In this document: positions 34,050 to 45,249 of the stretch, piece after piece
How positions within the stretch are numbered: position 1 is the first letter of the stretch
How the letters are laid out: every line of letters begins with the position of its first letter
From: Streptococcus oralis
GTDB taxonomy: Bacteria > Bacillota > Bacilli > Lactobacillales > Streptococcaceae
Direction: 5' to 3'
NCBI RefSeq assembly: GCF_022749195.1
Contig: NZ_CP094226.1
Coordinates: 212,001-276,000, forward strand
DNA: 64,000 nucleotides
Program-made: the position numbers and the translations under genes
The notes under the pieces: generated by a model
Database searches by the model: none
The model's input: only the letters and a program-made list of their open reading frames with translations
Told to the model about the DNA's origin: nothing

Positions 34050-35381
34050 ATGGAAGACCCGAGCAGTCAGAATTTGTTGCTACAGTTTGTATTGTTATTT
34101 ATCTTGACCTTGTTAAATGCTTTTTTCTCAGCCACTGAAATGGCGATGGTGTCACTAAACCGTTCCCGAGTGGAGCAAAAGGCAGAAGAGGGAGACAAAC
34201 GTTACCTTCGTTTGTTAAAGGTACTTGAAAATCCTAACCACTTTTTATCAACAATTCAAGTCGGTATCACCTTGATCACGATCTTGTCAGGGGCCAGTTT
34301 AGCAGAAACGCTGGGACGCGAAATTGCATCTTGGATAGGAAATAGTGAAACAACTTATGCCATTGCAAGTTTCCTCTCTTTGGCATTCTTGACCTACATC
34401 TCTATTGTTTTTGGTGAACTCTATCCTAAACGGATTGCCCTTAATCTAAAAGATGCCTTAGCCATTCGCTCTGTTCCGATTATCATTGGGCTTGGGAAGA
34501 TTGTCAGTCCCTTTGTCTGGTTGTTATCTGCTTCAACCAATCTCTTGAGTCGTTTAACGCCAATGACCTTTGATGATGCGGATGAAAAAATGACTCGAGA
34601 TGAAATTGAGTACATGTTGACCAAAAGTGAGGAAACTTTGGATGCAGACGAAATCGAGATGTTACAAGGGATTTTCTCTCTAGATGAGCTGATGGCGAGA
34701 GAAGTCATGGTTCCTCGGACAGATGCCTTTATGGTGGATATTCAGGATGATAGTCAAACCATTATCCAAAGTATTCTAAAGCAAAATTTCTCACGTATCC
34801 CTGTTTATGATGGGGATAAGGACAATGTGATTGGTTTGATTCATACCAAGCGTTTGCTAAACGCTGCCTATGCAGATGGCTTTGAAAATATTGTCTGGAA
34901 GAAGATCTTACAAGATCCACTCTTTGTTCCTGAAACTATTTTTGTGGATGACTTGCTAAAAGAATTGCGAAATACCCAAAGACAAATGGCCATTTTGCTC
35001 GATGAATATGGTGGTATGGCTGGACTGGTCACACTGGAAGACCTGCTGGAGGAGATTGTCGGAGAAATTGACGACGAGACAGACCGAGCAGAAATCGAAG
35101 TCCATCAAATCGGTGAGGACACCTATATTGCACAGGGAACCATGAATCTTAACGACTTCAATAACTACTTTGGTGTCGAACTAGAAAGCGATGATGTGGA
35201 TACCATCGCCGGTTATTATTTGACGGGTGTTGGTACGATTCCAACCACTGAGAAAATCAGTTACCAACTGGTCAGTCAAAACAAGCAAATCGTCCTGACC
35301 AACGATAAGGTGAAAAATGGACGTGTTACCAAGGTAAAAGTTCAAATCACAGAACTAGAACCCGAAGAAGAAACAGAATAA
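34050..35381 (+). CDS. CNNM/CorC (HlyC-like) membrane protein with CBS pair
   Basis: 443 aa: DUF21/CNNM transmembrane domain (about 1-190, with [17 protein letters not shown]), a CBS pair (about 210-330; [16 protein letters not shown]) and a C-terminal CorC_HlyC domain (about 345-430). Often annotated as hemolysin, but the family is better linked to Mg2+ or Co2+ export or homeostasis. GGAGAAGG ribosome site and an AT-rich -10 (ATATAATGG). It ends at a strong terminator. Confidence 0.9.
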   Translation: MEDPSSQNLLLQFVLLFILTLLNAFFSATEMAMVSLNRSRVEQKAEEGDKRYLRLLKVLENPNHFLSTIQVGITLITILSGASLAETLGREIASWIGNSETTYAIASFLSLAFLTYISIVFGELYPKRIALNLKDALAIRSVPIIIGLGKIVSPFVWLLSASTNLLSRLTPMTFDDADEKMTRDEIEYMLTKSEETLDADEIEMLQGIFSLDELMAREVMVPRTDAFMVDIQDDSQTIIQSILKQNFSRIPVYDGDKDNVIGLIHTKRLLNAAYADGFENIVWKKILQDPLFVPETIFVDDLLKELRNTQRQMAILLDEYGGMAGLVTLEDLLEEIVGEIDDETDRAEIEVHQIGEDTYIAQGTMNLNDFNNYFGVELESDDVDTIAGYYLTGVGTIPTTEKISYQLVSQNKQIVLTNDKVKNGRVTKVKVQITELEPEEETE

Positions 35382-35407
35382 AGCAGTGACTTGAGTCACT
35401 GCTTTTT
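35382..35407 (+). terminator. Terminator of the CNNM/CorC gene
   Basis: AGCAGTGAC TTGA GTCACTGCT perfect hairpin plus five T. Confidence 0.92.
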
Positions 35408-35453
35408 GTAAATCTAGATGGTAGGTTCAGTTATCCCCACTTATTAGGAATAA

Positions 35454-35482
35454 TAAAAAAGCCCGGTTTTACGAGCTTTTCA
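35454..35482 (-). terminator. Terminator of tRNA-Cys
   Basis: On the minus strand, AAGCTCG / CCGGGCTTTTTT imperfect stem with a T-run, about 30 nt after the tRNA 3' end. Confidence 0.65.
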
Positions 35483-35514
35483 TTTGGTTAATTCCTGTTC
35501 ATTCAGGTACTGAA

Positions 35515-35585
35515 AGGCGGTAGACGGATTTGAACCGACGATCAAGCTTTTGCAGAGCCGTGCCTTACCACTTGGCTATACCGCC
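35515..35585 (-). tRNA. tRNA-Cys (GCA)
   Basis: 71 nt on the minus strand. The acceptor stem is GGCGGTA / TACCGCC with discriminator U. The D-arm is AGCCAAGTGGTAAGGC, the anticodon loop CTGCAAA (anticodon GCA), and the T-arm contains GGTTCAAATCC. CCA is not encoded. A consensus promoter lies just upstream, and it is a single-gene tRNA unit. Confidence 0.95.
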
Positions 35586-35597
35586 TCAACGTTTATT

Positions 35598-35626
35598 ATT
35601 ATACCTTGAAAATCATTTCCCGTCAA
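35598..35626 (-). promoter_or_regulatory. tRNA-Cys promoter
   Basis: Read on the minus strand: TTGACG (35626-35621), 17-nt spacer, TATAAT (35603-35598). Confidence 0.85.
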
Positions 35627-35816
35627 TAGTTTCTTATTCTAAAATCCAATTTAGGAAAACAGATGATGATTGAAGAAGTGAGAAAAAGCTTGTAAAAATC
35701 CCTTTCTAAAGAAGATCAGACTAGAAAGTATTTCTTGAAGAAACAAACAAAGAATGCAGAAATTTTGACAAATAGAAGTTTTTTGAGGAGATGCGCCAAA
35801 ATATTCTGAAAATTCG

Positions 35817-35845
35817 TTTACTTTTTAAAAAATATATGTTATAAT
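35817..35845 (+). promoter_or_regulatory. amiA promoter
   Basis: TTTACT (35817-35822), 17-nt spacer, TATAAT (35840-35845) with a TG one base before the -10 (extended). The preceding 190 nt after the tRNA promoter hold nothing else that I can support. Confidence 0.75.
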
Positions 35846-35883
35846 TTCCAATAAGCCTAAATTTTTCAAGAGGAGTTAAAAAC

Positions 35884-37863
35884 ATGAAAAAAAGTAGAGT
35901 ATTTGTTGCAGCAGGTGTTGCTTTATTAGCAGCAGGAGTACTAGCTGCTTGTGGTTCTTCAAAATCATCTGATTCAACAGCGCCAAAAAATTATGGCTAT
36001 GTTTATACAGCTGACCCAGAAACGTTGGATTACCTCATTTCAGGGAAACAAAGTACTAAGGTCGCCACTTCAAATGGTATCGATGGTCTTTTCACAAACG
36101 ACAAGTATGGGAATTTAGTTCCTGCAGTTGCAGAAGACTGGTCAGTCTCAAAAGACGGTTTGACTTATACCTACAAGATTCGTAAAGGTGTCAAATGGAT
36201 GACATCTGATGGCGAAGAGTATGCTGAAGTAACAGCCAAAGACTTTGTAAATGGTTTGAAACACGCAGCTGACAATAAATCAGCAGCTAAGTATCTAGCA
36301 GAAGATTCAGTTAAAGGTCTAGCTGACTATATAGCTGGAAACAATAAAGATTTTGCTTCAGTCGGTGTAAAAGCAGTTGATGATTACACCCTTGAATACA
36401 CTTTGAACAAACCAGAACCATACTGGAACTCTAAGCTGGCCTACTCAATCTTCTGGCCATTGAACGAAGAATTTGAAAAATCAAAAGGATCTGATTTTGG
36501 TAAAGCGACTGACCCTACATCATTGCTTTACAATGGACCATTCTTGCTGAGAGGTTGGACTGCTAAGTCATCTATCGAATTTGTGAAGAATGAAAACTAT
36601 TGGGACAAAGACAATGTTCATCTTGATAAAGTAACACTTGCTTACTATGATGGTTCAGATCAAGAATCAATTGAACGTAACTTTACAAGTGGGGCTTATA
36701 GCTATGCCCGTCTCTTCCCAACAAGTTCAAACTACTCTAAGGTAGAAGAAACATACAAAGACAATATTTACTACACTCCATCAGGTCCAGGTATTGGTGG
36801 TTTGGGTGTAAATATTGACCGTCAAGGTTACAAATACACTTCTAAGACAACTGATGAAGAGAAGACTTCTACTAAGAAAGCCCTTCTTAACAAGGACTTC
36901 CGTCAGGCTTTGAACTTTGCCTTTGACCGTACTTCTTACTCAGCACAAATTAATGGTAAGGAAGGTGCTCCTCTTGCAGTTCGTAACCTCTTTGTGAAAC
37001 CAGACTTTGTCTCTGCAGGCGAAAAAACTTTCGGTGACTTGGTAACTGAAAAGATGACGGCTTACGGTGATGAGTGGAAGAACGTAAACTTTGCGGATGG
37101 TCAAGATGGACTTTTCAACGCCGATAAAGCCAAAGCCGAATTTGCCAAAGCTAAAACAGCATTGGAAGCAGAAGGTGTGAAATTCCCTATCCACTTGGAT
37201 ATCCCAGTAGACCAAACATCTAAAAACTATATCGCACGTATTCAATCCTTCAAACAATCCGTTGAGACAGTACTTGGAGAAGAAAACGTAGTCATCGATA
37301 TCCAACAAATCACTACAGATGAACTACAGAATATTACATACTACGCAGCTAGCGCAGCGGCAGAAGATTGGGATCTCTCAGGTGCTGTTGGATGGAACCC
37401 TGACTATGAAGATCCATCAACTTACCTTGATATCTTGAAAACAACGAATGCTGAACAAACAAAAACCTATATGGGTTACGAAGGTGCAGATAATGCTGCA
37501 GCGGCTCAAGTTGGTTTGAAAGAATACGATAAGTTAGTTGATGAAGCAGGAAAAGAAACAAGTGACTTGAATGTTCGTTATGAAAAATATGCGGCTGCCC
37601 AAGCTTGGTTGACAGATAGCTCACTCTTCTTGCCAGCTATGTCATCAAGTGGTGCTGCACCAATCATTTCTCGTGTTGTGCCTTTCTCTGCATCATACAG
37701 TCAATCTGGAGATAAGGGCTCAGACGTATACTTTAAGTATATTCAGTTACAAGACAAGGTTGTAACAAAAGCTGATTATGAACAAGCTCGTGAAAAATGG
37801 CTCAAAGAGAAAAAAGAATCAAACGAAAAAGTTCAAAAAGAATTGGCTAATCACGTTAAATAA
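35884..37863 (+). CDS. amiA: Oligopeptide ABC transporter substrate-binding lipoprotein AmiA
   Basis: 659-aa extracytoplasmic solute-binding protein. The signal peptide ends in the lipobox LAACGSS (Cys23), so it is lipid-anchored. SBP family 5 signature region: AEDWSVSKDGLTYTYKIRKG. It delivers oligopeptides to AmiCDEF and, in pneumococcus, also senses peptide signals. AGAGGAG ribosome site. It is separated from amiC by a hairpin that probably lowers downstream expression, consistent with an excess of binding protein. Confidence 0.96.
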   Translation: MKKSRVFVAAGVALLAAGVLAACGSSKSSDSTAPKNYGYVYTADPETLDYLISGKQSTKVATSNGIDGLFTNDKYGNLVPAVAEDWSVSKDGLTYTYKIRKGVKWMTSDGEEYAEVTAKDFVNGLKHAADNKSAAKYLAEDSVKGLADYIAGNNKDFASVGVKAVDDYTLEYTLNKPEPYWNSKLAYSIFWPLNEEFEKSKGSDFGKATDPTSLLYNGPFLLRGWTAKSSIEFVKNENYWDKDNVHLDKVTLAYYDGSDQESIERNFTSGAYSYARLFPTSSNYSKVEETYKDNIYYTPSGPGIGGLGVNIDRQGYKYTSKTTDEEKTSTKKALLNKDFRQALNFAFDRTSYSAQINGKEGAPLAVRNLFVKPDFVSAGEKTFGDLVTEKMTAYGDEWKNVNFADGQDGLFNADKAKAEFAKAKTALEAEGVKFPIHLDIPVDQTSKNYIARIQSFKQSVETVLGEENVVIDIQQITTDELQNITYYAASAAAEDWDLSGAVGWNPDYEDPSTYLDILKTTNAEQTKTYMGYEGADNAAAAQVGLKEYDKLVDEAGKETSDLNVRYEKYAAAQAWLTDSSLFLPAMSSSGAAPIISRVVPFSASYSQSGDKGSDVYFKYIQLQDKVVTKADYEQAREKWLKEKKESNEKVQKELANHVK

Positions 37864-37871
37864 ATAACTCT

Positions 37872-37912
37872 CAAGAGAACTTTCTCTCCATGAGGAGAAG
37901 GTTCTTTTGGGA
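37872..37912 (+). terminator. Attenuator between amiA and amiC
   Basis: AGAACTTTCTC / GAGAAGGTTCT stem (one G-T pair) then TTTT. It lies inside the operon, with no promoter visible before amiC, so it should act as a partial terminator. Confidence 0.75.
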
Positions 37913-37929
37913 TTTTAAAAGGAAACGAT

Positions 37930-39426
37930 ATGAAGAAATATATTTTTATGCGTGTATTGCGTTCATTGTTGTCTATTTTCTTGGTGACAACCTTGACATA
38001 CACAATTATTTATACGATGGTTCCTCGAAAATTGATTTTCAAGCAGGATACCAACTATAACAAGATTGCAACGACGCCGGATAAGCGGGATAATTATGAA
38101 AACACCGTTTATGAACGGATGGGTTATATCGAGTACTACGATACCAAAGAGTTGCAAGAAAGAGCGAGCACGATGGACTCATCTGTAACAGTGGATGCCA
38201 ATGATACCAATAAGGCAATCTATGAAAAATACATCAACCAACTAGGAAATGGTTGGACACTCGGTGTGTTCTCAGAAAGTGGTCAATTCTATGCTACGCG
38301 TGAAATTCCAATTTTTGAACGTGTTTTCAAATTCTATGCGAACTTGATTGATATTGATCATCCAAACAAAATTCAAGACCCTGAAAATCCAAACTTGCAA
38401 CGTTATCTTCGTTTTGAAAATGACCCTGCTATCGGTTGGTCATTGGTTGGTTCAGGTACAAAACACAAATACCTTTTGTATTTCAACAATCAATTCCCAT
38501 TTGTACACCAAAACTTTGTGAACATTAACTTGGGAGATTCTTACCCAACTTATGCAAACACACCAGTGCTTCAAGTTATCACACAAGGTCAGGGACAAAC
38601 TAAGACATCAGAAGTTCAATTCCCTACAGGTAAAAAGACTTCATCTGTAGATATTTACTCTCGTACCTACAAATCTCCAAGTCAAGCAGATGCGCGTGAA
38701 GTAGCCAACTATGGTAAAGACGATCCATATACAGCTACAGAAAGCAATTATCAATATCCTTCAATGATCGCAAGCTCAGCGGTTGCTGGTTTGATTGGTT
38801 TGATTATTTCGTATGCGATTGCGATTCCACTTGGATCTGCTATGGCTCGCCACAAGAATACTTGGATTGATAGCTTCTCGACAGGTGCTCTAACCTTCTT
38901 GCTTGCCCTTCCAACGATTGCCTTGGTTTATATCGTGCGCTTGATTGGATCATCTATCGGTCTGCCAGATTCATTTCCTATCTTGGGAGCTGGGGACTGG
39001 CGTTCATATGTCTTGCCAGCAGTCATTCTAGGTTTGCTGGGTGCACCAAGTACAGCTATCTGGATTCGTCGTTACATGATCGACTTGCAATCTCAGGACT
39101 TCGTTCGTTTTGCTCGTGCAAAAGGTTTGTCTGAAAAAGAAATTTCAAATAAACACATCTTTAAAAATGCCATGGTTCCTTTGGTTTCAGGTATTCCTGG
39201 TGCCGTAATCGGGGTTATTGGTGGTGCAACATTGACAGAAACAGTCTTCGCCTTCCCAGGTATGGGTAAAATGTTGATTGACTCTGTTAAGGCATCAAAT
39301 AACTCAATGGTAGTTGGTCTCGTCTTCATCTTCACATGTATTTCTATCTTCTCACTCTTTGTAGGAGACATCTGGATGACCATGCTTGACCCACGTATTA
39401 AATTGACAGAGAAAGGAGGCAAATAA
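37930..39426 (+). CDS. amiC: Oligopeptide ABC transporter permease AmiC
   Basis: 498-aa permease, longer than usual OppB because of a large extracytoplasmic insertion of about 240 residues after the first helix, typical of AmiC. The C-terminal half holds five helices and the EAA loop ([22 protein letters not shown]). It forms the membrane channel with AmiD. The stop overlaps the amiD start (TAATG). Confidence 0.95.
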   Translation: MKKYIFMRVLRSLLSIFLVTTLTYTIIYTMVPRKLIFKQDTNYNKIATTPDKRDNYENTVYERMGYIEYYDTKELQERASTMDSSVTVDANDTNKAIYEKYINQLGNGWTLGVFSESGQFYATREIPIFERVFKFYANLIDIDHPNKIQDPENPNLQRYLRFENDPAIGWSLVGSGTKHKYLLYFNNQFPFVHQNFVNINLGDSYPTYANTPVLQVITQGQGQTKTSEVQFPTGKKTSSVDIYSRTYKSPSQADAREVANYGKDDPYTATESNYQYPSMIASSAVAGLIGLIISYAIAIPLGSAMARHKNTWIDSFSTGALTFLLALPTIALVYIVRLIGSSIGLPDSFPILGAGDWRSYVLPAVILGLLGAPSTAIWIRRYMIDLQSQDFVRFARAKGLSEKEISNKHIFKNAMVPLVSGIPGAVIGVIGGATLTETVFAFPGMGKMLIDSVKASNNSMVVGLVFIFTCISIFSLFVGDIWMTMLDPRIKLTEKGGK

Positions 39427-40352
39427 TGTCAACAATCGATAAAGAAAAATTTCAGTTCGTAAAACGTGACGATTTTGCCTCTGAAACAATTGATGCCCCT
39501 GCCTATTCATACTGGGGTTCTGTATTTAGACAATTTCTAAAGAAAAAATCAACTGTCTTTATGCTAGGAATTTTGGTTGCTATTATCTTGATGAGCTTTA
39601 TTTACCCAATGTTCTCAGATTTTGACTTCAACGATGTAAGTAAGGTCAATGACTTCTCTGCTCGTTTTATCAAGCCCAATGCTGAACATTGGTTTGGTAC
39701 AGATAGCAATGGTAAATCCTTGTTTGATGGGGTGTGGTTTGGTGCGCGTAACTCTATCCTCATCTCTGTAATTGCAACTTTTATCAACCTTGTGATCGGG
39801 GTTATTGTTGGTGGGATTTGGGGGATTTCAAAATCCGTTGACCGCGTCATGATGGAAGTTTATAACATTATTTCAAACATTCCATCTCTCTTGATTGTCA
39901 TTGTCTTGACTTACTCAATTGGTGCTGGTTTCTGGAATTTGATTTTTGCCATGAGTGTGACAACTTGGATTGGGATTGCTTATATGATTCGTATCCAAAT
40001 CATGCGTTACCGTGACTTGGAATACAACCTTGCTTCTCAAACACTTGGAACACCAACCTTTAAAATCATTGTTAAAAACATCATGCCACAATTGGTATCT
40101 GTTATTGTTTCTACAATGACCTTGATGTTGCCAAGCTTTATCTCTTATGAAGCCTTCCTTTCCTTCTTTGGATTGGGATTGCCTGTAACAGTGCCAAGTT
40201 TGGGACGTTTGATCTCAGATTACTCACAAAACGTTACGACCAACGCTTACTTGTTCTGGATTCCATTGACTACCTTGATTTTGGTATCTCTATCTCTTTT
40301 TGTTGTTGGTCAAAACCTAGCGGATGCTAGTGATCCACGTACACATAGATAG
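39426..40352 (+). CDS. amiD: Oligopeptide ABC transporter permease AmiD
   Basis: 308-aa OppC-type permease with six helices; the EAA-like loop is [20 protein letters not shown]. Preceded by AAAGGAGG inside amiC. A hydrophilic N-terminal about 35 residues precedes the first helix. Partner of AmiC in the membrane channel. Confidence 0.95.
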   Translation: MSTIDKEKFQFVKRDDFASETIDAPAYSYWGSVFRQFLKKKSTVFMLGILVAIILMSFIYPMFSDFDFNDVSKVNDFSARFIKPNAEHWFGTDSNGKSLFDGVWFGARNSILISVIATFINLVIGVIVGGIWGISKSVDRVMMEVYNIISNIPSLLIVIVLTYSIGAGFWNLIFAMSVTTWIGIAYMIRIQIMRYRDLEYNLASQTLGTPTFKIIVKNIMPQLVSVIVSTMTLMLPSFISYEAFLSFFGLGLPVTVPSLGRLISDYSQNVTTNAYLFWIPLTTLILVSLSLFVVGQNLADASDPRTHR

Positions 40353-40360
40353 GAGTAGAC

Positions 40361-41428
40361 ATGACAAAAGAAAGTAATGTAATTTTGACTGCTCGCGATA
40401 TTGTCGTGGAATTTGACGTTCGTGACAAAGTTCTGACGGCTATCCGAGGAGTTTCTCTGGATCTGATTGAAGGAGAAGTTCTTGCCTTGGTAGGTGAGTC
40501 CGGTTCTGGAAAATCTGTTTTAACAAAAACCTTTACAGGGATGTTAGAAGACAATGGACGTATTGCCCAAGGAAGCATCGACTATCGTGGACAAGACTTG
40601 ACCGCTATTACTTCTAACAAGGAATGGGAGAAGATTCGTGGTGCTAAAATTGCGACCATCTTCCAAGATCCTATGACAAGTTTGGACCCAATCAATACAA
40701 TCGGTAGCCAAATCACTGAAGTTATCGTTAAACACCAAGGGAAAACAGCTAAGGAAGCCAAAGAGATGGCAATCGACTATATGAACAAGGTCGGAATCCC
40801 AGATGCTGAAAAACGTTTTGAAGAGTATCCTTTCCAATATTCTGGAGGGATGCGCCAACGTATTGTTATTGCAATTGCCCTTGCCTGTCGTCCAGATATC
40901 TTGATCTGTGACGAGCCAACAACGGCCCTTGACGTTACCATTCAAGCGCAAATCATTGATTTGCTTAAAACCTTGCAAAATGAGTACCACTTTACTATTA
41001 TCTTTATCACCCATGACCTTGGTGTGGTAGCAAGTATTGCCGATAAGGTAGCGGTTATGTATGCTGGTGAAATTGTAGAATACGGTACTGTTGAGGAAGT
41101 CTTCTACGATCCACGTCATCCATACACTTGGAGTCTCTTATCTAGCTTGCCACAGCTTGCTGATGATAAAGGGGAATTGTACTCTATCCCAGGAACACCA
41201 CCGTCTCTTTATACTGAGTTGAAAGGTGATGCCTTTGCCCTTCGTTCAGATTATGCGATGCAAATTGATTTTGAAGAGAAGGCACCTAAGTTTTCAGTCA
41301 CTGATACCCACTGGGCTAAGACTTGGTTGCTTCATGAGAATGCTCCTAAAGTTGAAAAACCTGGGGTCATTGCAGATTTGCATGACAAGATTCGTGATAA
41401 AATGGGCTTTGCTCATCTAGAAGACTAG
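40361..41428 (+). CDS. amiE: Oligopeptide ABC transporter ATPase AmiE
   Basis: 355-aa ATP-binding subunit. Walker [16 protein letters not shown] signature [12 protein letters not shown], Walker [13 protein letters not shown] and H-loop FITHDLG. The C-terminal oligopeptide/dipeptide domain has [17 protein letters not shown] but lacks the cysteines that form an iron-sulfur site in some OppD proteins. Pairs with AmiF. Confidence 0.95.
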   Translation: MTKESNVILTARDIVVEFDVRDKVLTAIRGVSLDLIEGEVLALVGESGSGKSVLTKTFTGMLEDNGRIAQGSIDYRGQDLTAITSNKEWEKIRGAKIATIFQDPMTSLDPINTIGSQITEVIVKHQGKTAKEAKEMAIDYMNKVGIPDAEKRFEEYPFQYSGGMRQRIVIAIALACRPDILICDEPTTALDVTIQAQIIDLLKTLQNEYHFTIIFITHDLGVVASIADKVAVMYAGEIVEYGTVEEVFYDPRHPYTWSLLSSLPQLADDKGELYSIPGTPPSLYTELKGDAFALRSDYAMQIDFEEKAPKFSVTDTHWAKTWLLHENAPKVEKPGVIADLHDKIRDKMGFAHLED

Positions 41429-41438
41429 GAGGAAGGAA

Positions 41439-42368
41439 ATGTCTGAAAAATTAGTAGAAATTAAAGATTTAGAAATTTCCTTCGGTGAAGGAAGTAAGAA
41501 GTTTGTCGCGGTTAAAAACGCCAACTTCTTTATCAACAAGGGAGAAACATTCTCTCTTGTAGGTGAGTCTGGTAGTGGGAAAACAACCATTGGTCGTGCC
41601 ATTATTGGTTTAAATAATACTAGTAAAGGTGAGATCATCTTTGATGGTCATAAAATTAATGGGAAAAAATCTCATAAAGAATCATCAGATTTGATCCGTC
41701 GCATCCAGATGATTTTCCAGGACCCTGCAGCTAGCTTGAATGAGCGTGCGACAGTTGACTATATCATCTCTGAAGGTCTTTACAACTACCACTTGTTCAA
41801 AGATGAAGAAGATCGAAAAGAAAAAGTTCAAAAGATGATCCATGAAGTTGGACTTTTGAAAGAACACTTGACCCGTTATCCACACGAGTTTTCTGGTGGT
41901 CAACGTCAACGTATCGGGATTGCCCGTGCCCTTGTGATGGAACCTGATTTCGTTATTGCGGATGAGCCAATTTCAGCCTTGGACGTATCAGTACGTGCGC
42001 AAGTCTTGAACTTGCTCAAGAAGTTCCAAAAAGAGTTGGGATTGACCTATCTCTTTATCGCGCATGACTTGTCAGTTGTTCGCTTTATCTCAGATCGTAT
42101 TGCGGTTATCTATAAGGGAGTTATCGTCGAGGTGGCGGAGACAGAGGAGTTGTTTAACAATCCTGTCCACCCATACACTCAAGCGCTTCTATCTGCTGTA
42201 CCGATTCCAGATCCAATCTTGGAACGCAAGAAGGTCTTGAAAGTTTACGATCCTGACCAACATGACTATGAGACAGACAAGCCATCTATGGTAGAAATTC
42301 GTCCAGGTCACTATGTTTGGGCCAATCAAGCAGAACTTGCTCGTTACAAGAAAGCTCTTAAAGAATAA
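41439..42368 (+). CDS. amiF: Oligopeptide ABC transporter ATPase AmiF
   Basis: 309-aa ATP-binding subunit. Walker [13 protein letters not shown], signature [15 protein letters not shown], Walker [13 protein letters not shown] and H-loop FIAHDLS. The C-terminal [13 protein letters not shown] is typical of OppF. GAGGAAGG ribosome site 10 nt after amiE. Last gene of the ami operon; two hairpins follow. Confidence 0.95.
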   Translation: MSEKLVEIKDLEISFGEGSKKFVAVKNANFFINKGETFSLVGESGSGKTTIGRAIIGLNNTSKGEIIFDGHKINGKKSHKESSDLIRRIQMIFQDPAASLNERATVDYIISEGLYNYHLFKDEEDRKEKVQKMIHEVGLLKEHLTRYPHEFSGGQRQRIGIARALVMEPDFVIADEPISALDVSVRAQVLNLLKKFQKELGLTYLFIAHDLSVVRFISDRIAVIYKGVIVEVAETEELFNNPVHPYTQALLSAVPIPDPILERKKVLKVYDPDQHDYETDKPSMVEIRPGHYVWANQAELARYKKALKE

Positions 42369-42376
42369 ACAAATTA

Positions 42377-42406
42377 GGAGAGGACCGAAAGGTCTTCTCA
42401 TTTTTA
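42377..42406 (+). terminator. ami operon terminator
   Basis: GAGAGGACC GAAA GGTCTTCTC hairpin and ATTTTT tail. Confidence 0.9.
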
Positions 42407-42410
42407 ATAG

Positions 42411-42450
42411 AAAAAATCCCCTTTTACTAGCTTGTAAAAGGGGGATTTTA
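42411..42450 (-). terminator. trkH terminator (bidirectional)
   Basis: ATCCCCTTTTAC / GTAAAAGGGGGAT stem with A-run and T-run on either side. Confidence 0.85.
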
Positions 42451-42456
42451 TTATCA

Positions 42457-43896
42457 TTAGCGTTTAGACCAGGTACGTTTCATAAAGAGTAGCAAAATTG
42501 GGTAAATCTCTAAACGACCTGCAATCATTGCAAAGGAGAGTAGGATTTTAGAGATGGGACTAAAGATGGCAAAACTCGAGGTTGTACCTAGAATAGGTCC
42601 GATATTGTTAAAACAGCTGAAGACAGCACTGGTCACGACTAGAAAATCATTGCTATCAAGACTAACGATAAAGATGAGTGAGAGAATAATCATCATATAG
42701 ATAGCAAAATATTTAAGAATCTTGTGTTGGGTATCCTTATCAATCACAGTTTTATTGACGTGTAGAGTCAAAACACGGTGAGGGGATAAGGTGGACAAAA
42801 TCTGATTTTTTGCGATTTTAGAGAGTATGAGTCCTCTGATTATCTTAAGACCACCTGCAGTTGAGCCAGCTGATCCACCGATTCCCATGAGGAAGAGGAG
42901 GATAAACTGGGAGAAAAGGGGCCAGTTGGTAATATCTCCGTAACCAAATCCCGTTGTCGTGATGATATTGGAAACTTGGAAGAAGGCCATTTCAACACTT
43001 TTAGAGACACCTTGATAGAGGTGGAGTGTATTAAGCGTAATCAAGCCTGTAGAAACTAGGACAATGATGATATATGCTCGTAGTTCTTCATCTCCAAAGA
43101 AAGCCTTAACCCGACGGAGCATGAGGTAGTAGTAGAGATTGAAGTTAACCCCAAAAACCAGAACTCCGATACTAACGAGATAGGTGATGAGTGAGCTACC
43201 ATAGTGGGCAATTCCGTCGTTATAGACGGTAAAGCCCCCAGTTCCTGCTGTTCCCATAGCGATGACAAAACTATCATAGAGAGGCATACCTGCTAGGTAG
43301 TAGATAACCACAAAAAGGGAGAAGAGAGCCAGATAAAGCAGATAGAGAATCTGGGCAGTGTTTTTTAGCTTGGATACGACCTTGCCAAAGACGGGTCCAG
43401 GGACCTCAGCCTTCATCACCTCCAAGTGACTATTCTTGGCATTGTCCATAATGGCAAGTGCAAAGACGAGTACCCCCATCCCTCCGATCAAGTGGGTGAA
43501 ACTTCTCCAGAAGAGGAGGGAACGGGTGAGAACGGAAACATCTGTTAGGATAGTAGCACCAGTCGTTGTAAATCCAGAACTGATTTCAAAGAAGGCATCG
43601 ATGACGCTTGGGATTTGTCCTGAAAAGACAAAGGGGAGGCCACCAAAGAAAGACCAGAGAATCCAACAGAGGGCAACAATTAAGACTCCTTCCTTGGCAT
43701 AAATCCGTTGATTTTTCGGTTTCCGTAAAATGCCTAGACCACCGAGAAGGACTAAAATTCCAATCGTAGAAAAAAGAGCGATAAATACTTGACTGGATTC
43801 TTGGTAATAGATCGCTACACTAACAGGAACTAGGAGGAGAACAGCCTCAATCAAGAGAAGTTTTGAGAGGAGGTAACGAATCATACTTTTATTCAT
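42457..43896 (-). CDS. trkH: Trk-type potassium uptake membrane subunit
   Basis: 479-aa TrkH/KtrB-superfamily channel-like transporter with the four pore repeats visible as SSGFTTTGATI, GTAGTGGFTVYNDG, TTTGFGYGD and a degenerate fourth near FSCFNNIGP. About eight to ten membrane segments. It is driven and gated by the RCK subunit TrkA, encoded 3 nt upstream in the same operon. Together they give K+ uptake that complements the KimA-like system at 12-14 kb. Confidence 0.92.
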   Translation of the reverse strand: MNKSMIRYLLSKLLLIEAVLLLVPVSVAIYYQESSQVFIALFSTIGILVLLGGLGILRKPKNQRIYAKEGVLIVALCWILWSFFGGLPFVFSGQIPSVIDAFFEISSGFTTTGATILTDVSVLTRSLLFWRSFTHLIGGMGVLVFALAIMDNAKNSHLEVMKAEVPGPVFGKVVSKLKNTAQILYLLYLALFSLFVVIYYLAGMPLYDSFVIAMGTAGTGGFTVYNDGIAHYGSSLITYLVSIGVLVFGVNFNLYYYLMLRRVKAFFGDEELRAYIIIVLVSTGLITLNTLHLYQGVSKSVEMAFFQVSNIITTTGFGYGDITNWPLFSQFILLFLMGIGGSAGSTAGGLKIIRGLILSKIAKNQILSTLSPHRVLTLHVNKTVIDKDTQHKILKYFAIYMMIILSLIFIVSLDSNDFLVVTSAVFSCFNNIGPILGTTSSFAIFSPISKILLSFAMIAGRLEIYPILLLFMKRTWSKR

Positions 43897-43899
43897 TTT

Positions 43900-45249
43900 T
43901 TACCTCTCAATCAAATCATAAATTTTGGTGATGTTTGGCAATAAGGTCGTTACGAGTAACTTGTCTCCTACCTCAAGCATATCCTCTCCAGTAGGGAAGA
44001 TTGTTTTTCCTTTTCGGATAATGGCTGCGATGAGAACTCCTTTTTTCAATTTCAACTGTGATAGAGGTTTGGCAGTCATTTTATTAGCTTCCTTGATTTG
44101 GAATTGGAGAGTTTCAATTTGACCGTTTGCGAGATGGTGCATGGCTTGAAGGTCTGAGTACTGAGCGTTTACTCGACCACGGATAAAGTGCATAATGGTA
44201 TCCACTGCGATGCTTTTTGGTGTGATGATACTCGAAAAATCAGGCGCGTGGATAATCTCTAGAAGGCTTGTTCGGTTGACCTTGGTGATATTTTTATGGA
44301 CGCCAACTCGGTCAAGGAACATAGAGGTGATGATATTTTCCTCATCAACCCCAGTCAAGGTTGCGACTGCATCATAGTGGGGAGCACTTTCCTCCAGCAA
44401 AATGTCTTTTGCAGTTCCATCTCCTTGAACAATATAGAGATTGGGGAACTTTTCACTGAAGAAACGAGCTCTTTCAGGATTGATCTCGATAACCTTGGTA
44501 TCAATGCGACTGTCTTTTAAAATGCCGAGTAGATAATAAGCAATCTTTCCAGCTCCAACGATAAGCAAGCTTTTCACTGCACGAGATTTAAAATAGTTAT
44601 GGAAAAGCATCATATCTACACGATTTCCCGTAACAAAAATCCTATCCTTGTCTTGAATAATAACATCACCGCTTGGAATCATCAGTTGATGATCTCTCTC
44701 CATAGCACAGACAATGACATTCCCAAACTTTTTACGGAAGTCTGAGATTGGCATTTGACAAAGACCGCTAGAATCCTTGACAACAAACTCCATGAGACTG
44801 ACCCGACCTCCAGCAAATCGTTCGACAGAGAGGGCATTAGGGAAATCAATGATATTTGAGATCGCACGCGCTGCTAGGAGTTCTGGGTTAACGATAAGTG
44901 AGAATCCAAGAATATTTTTCTCTTTAAAATAGGCATTGGAGTATTCAGGATTTCGTACCCGAACGATGGTTTCTTTAGCCCCCATTTTTTTAGCAAGTAC
45001 CGCTGAAATCATATTCACTTCATCGTATTCGGTTAGGGCGATAAAGATATCGCACTCTTGAACACTGGCTTGCTCCAAGATGGCAAAGTCAGCCCCATTT
45101 CCAAGGAGACCTATGATATCATAGCGACTGACAATGTGATTGAGGACAGCCTCATCTTGTTCGATGAGGACAACGTCATGGTTTTCTGCAACCAGTGAAC
45201 GACAGAGGGCGAAACCAACTTTCCCTCCACCAACAAGGACAATTTTCAT
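43900..45249 (-). CDS. trkA: Trk potassium system regulatory subunit TrkA
   Basis: 449-aa cytoplasmic protein with two RCK units: Rossmann motifs MKIVLVGGGKVGFALC at residue 1 and LLIVGAGKIAYYLLG near 226, each followed by an RCK_C domain (the second ends about residue 445). NAD(H)/ATP binding gates TrkH. The double-length form is TrkA rather than the single KtrA/CabP type. First gene of the operon. Confidence 0.93.
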   Translation of the reverse strand: MKIVLVGGGKVGFALCRSLVAENHDVVLIEQDEAVLNHIVSRYDIIGLLGNGADFAILEQASVQECDIFIALTEYDEVNMISAVLAKKMGAKETIVRVRNPEYSNAYFKEKNILGFSLIVNPELLAARAISNIIDFPNALSVERFAGGRVSLMEFVVKDSSGLCQMPISDFRKKFGNVIVCAMERDHQLMIPSGDVIIQDKDRIFVTGNRVDMMLFHNYFKSRAVKSLLIVGAGKIAYYLLGILKDSRIDTKVIEINPERARFFSEKFPNLYIVQGDGTAKDILLEESAPHYDAVATLTGVDEENIITSMFLDRVGVHKNITKVNRTSLLEIIHAPDFSSIITPKSIAVDTIMHFIRGRVNAQYSDLQAMHHLANGQIETLQFQIKEANKMTAKPLSQLKLKKGVLIAAIIRKGKTIFPTGEDMLEVGDKLLVTTLLPNITKIYDLIER

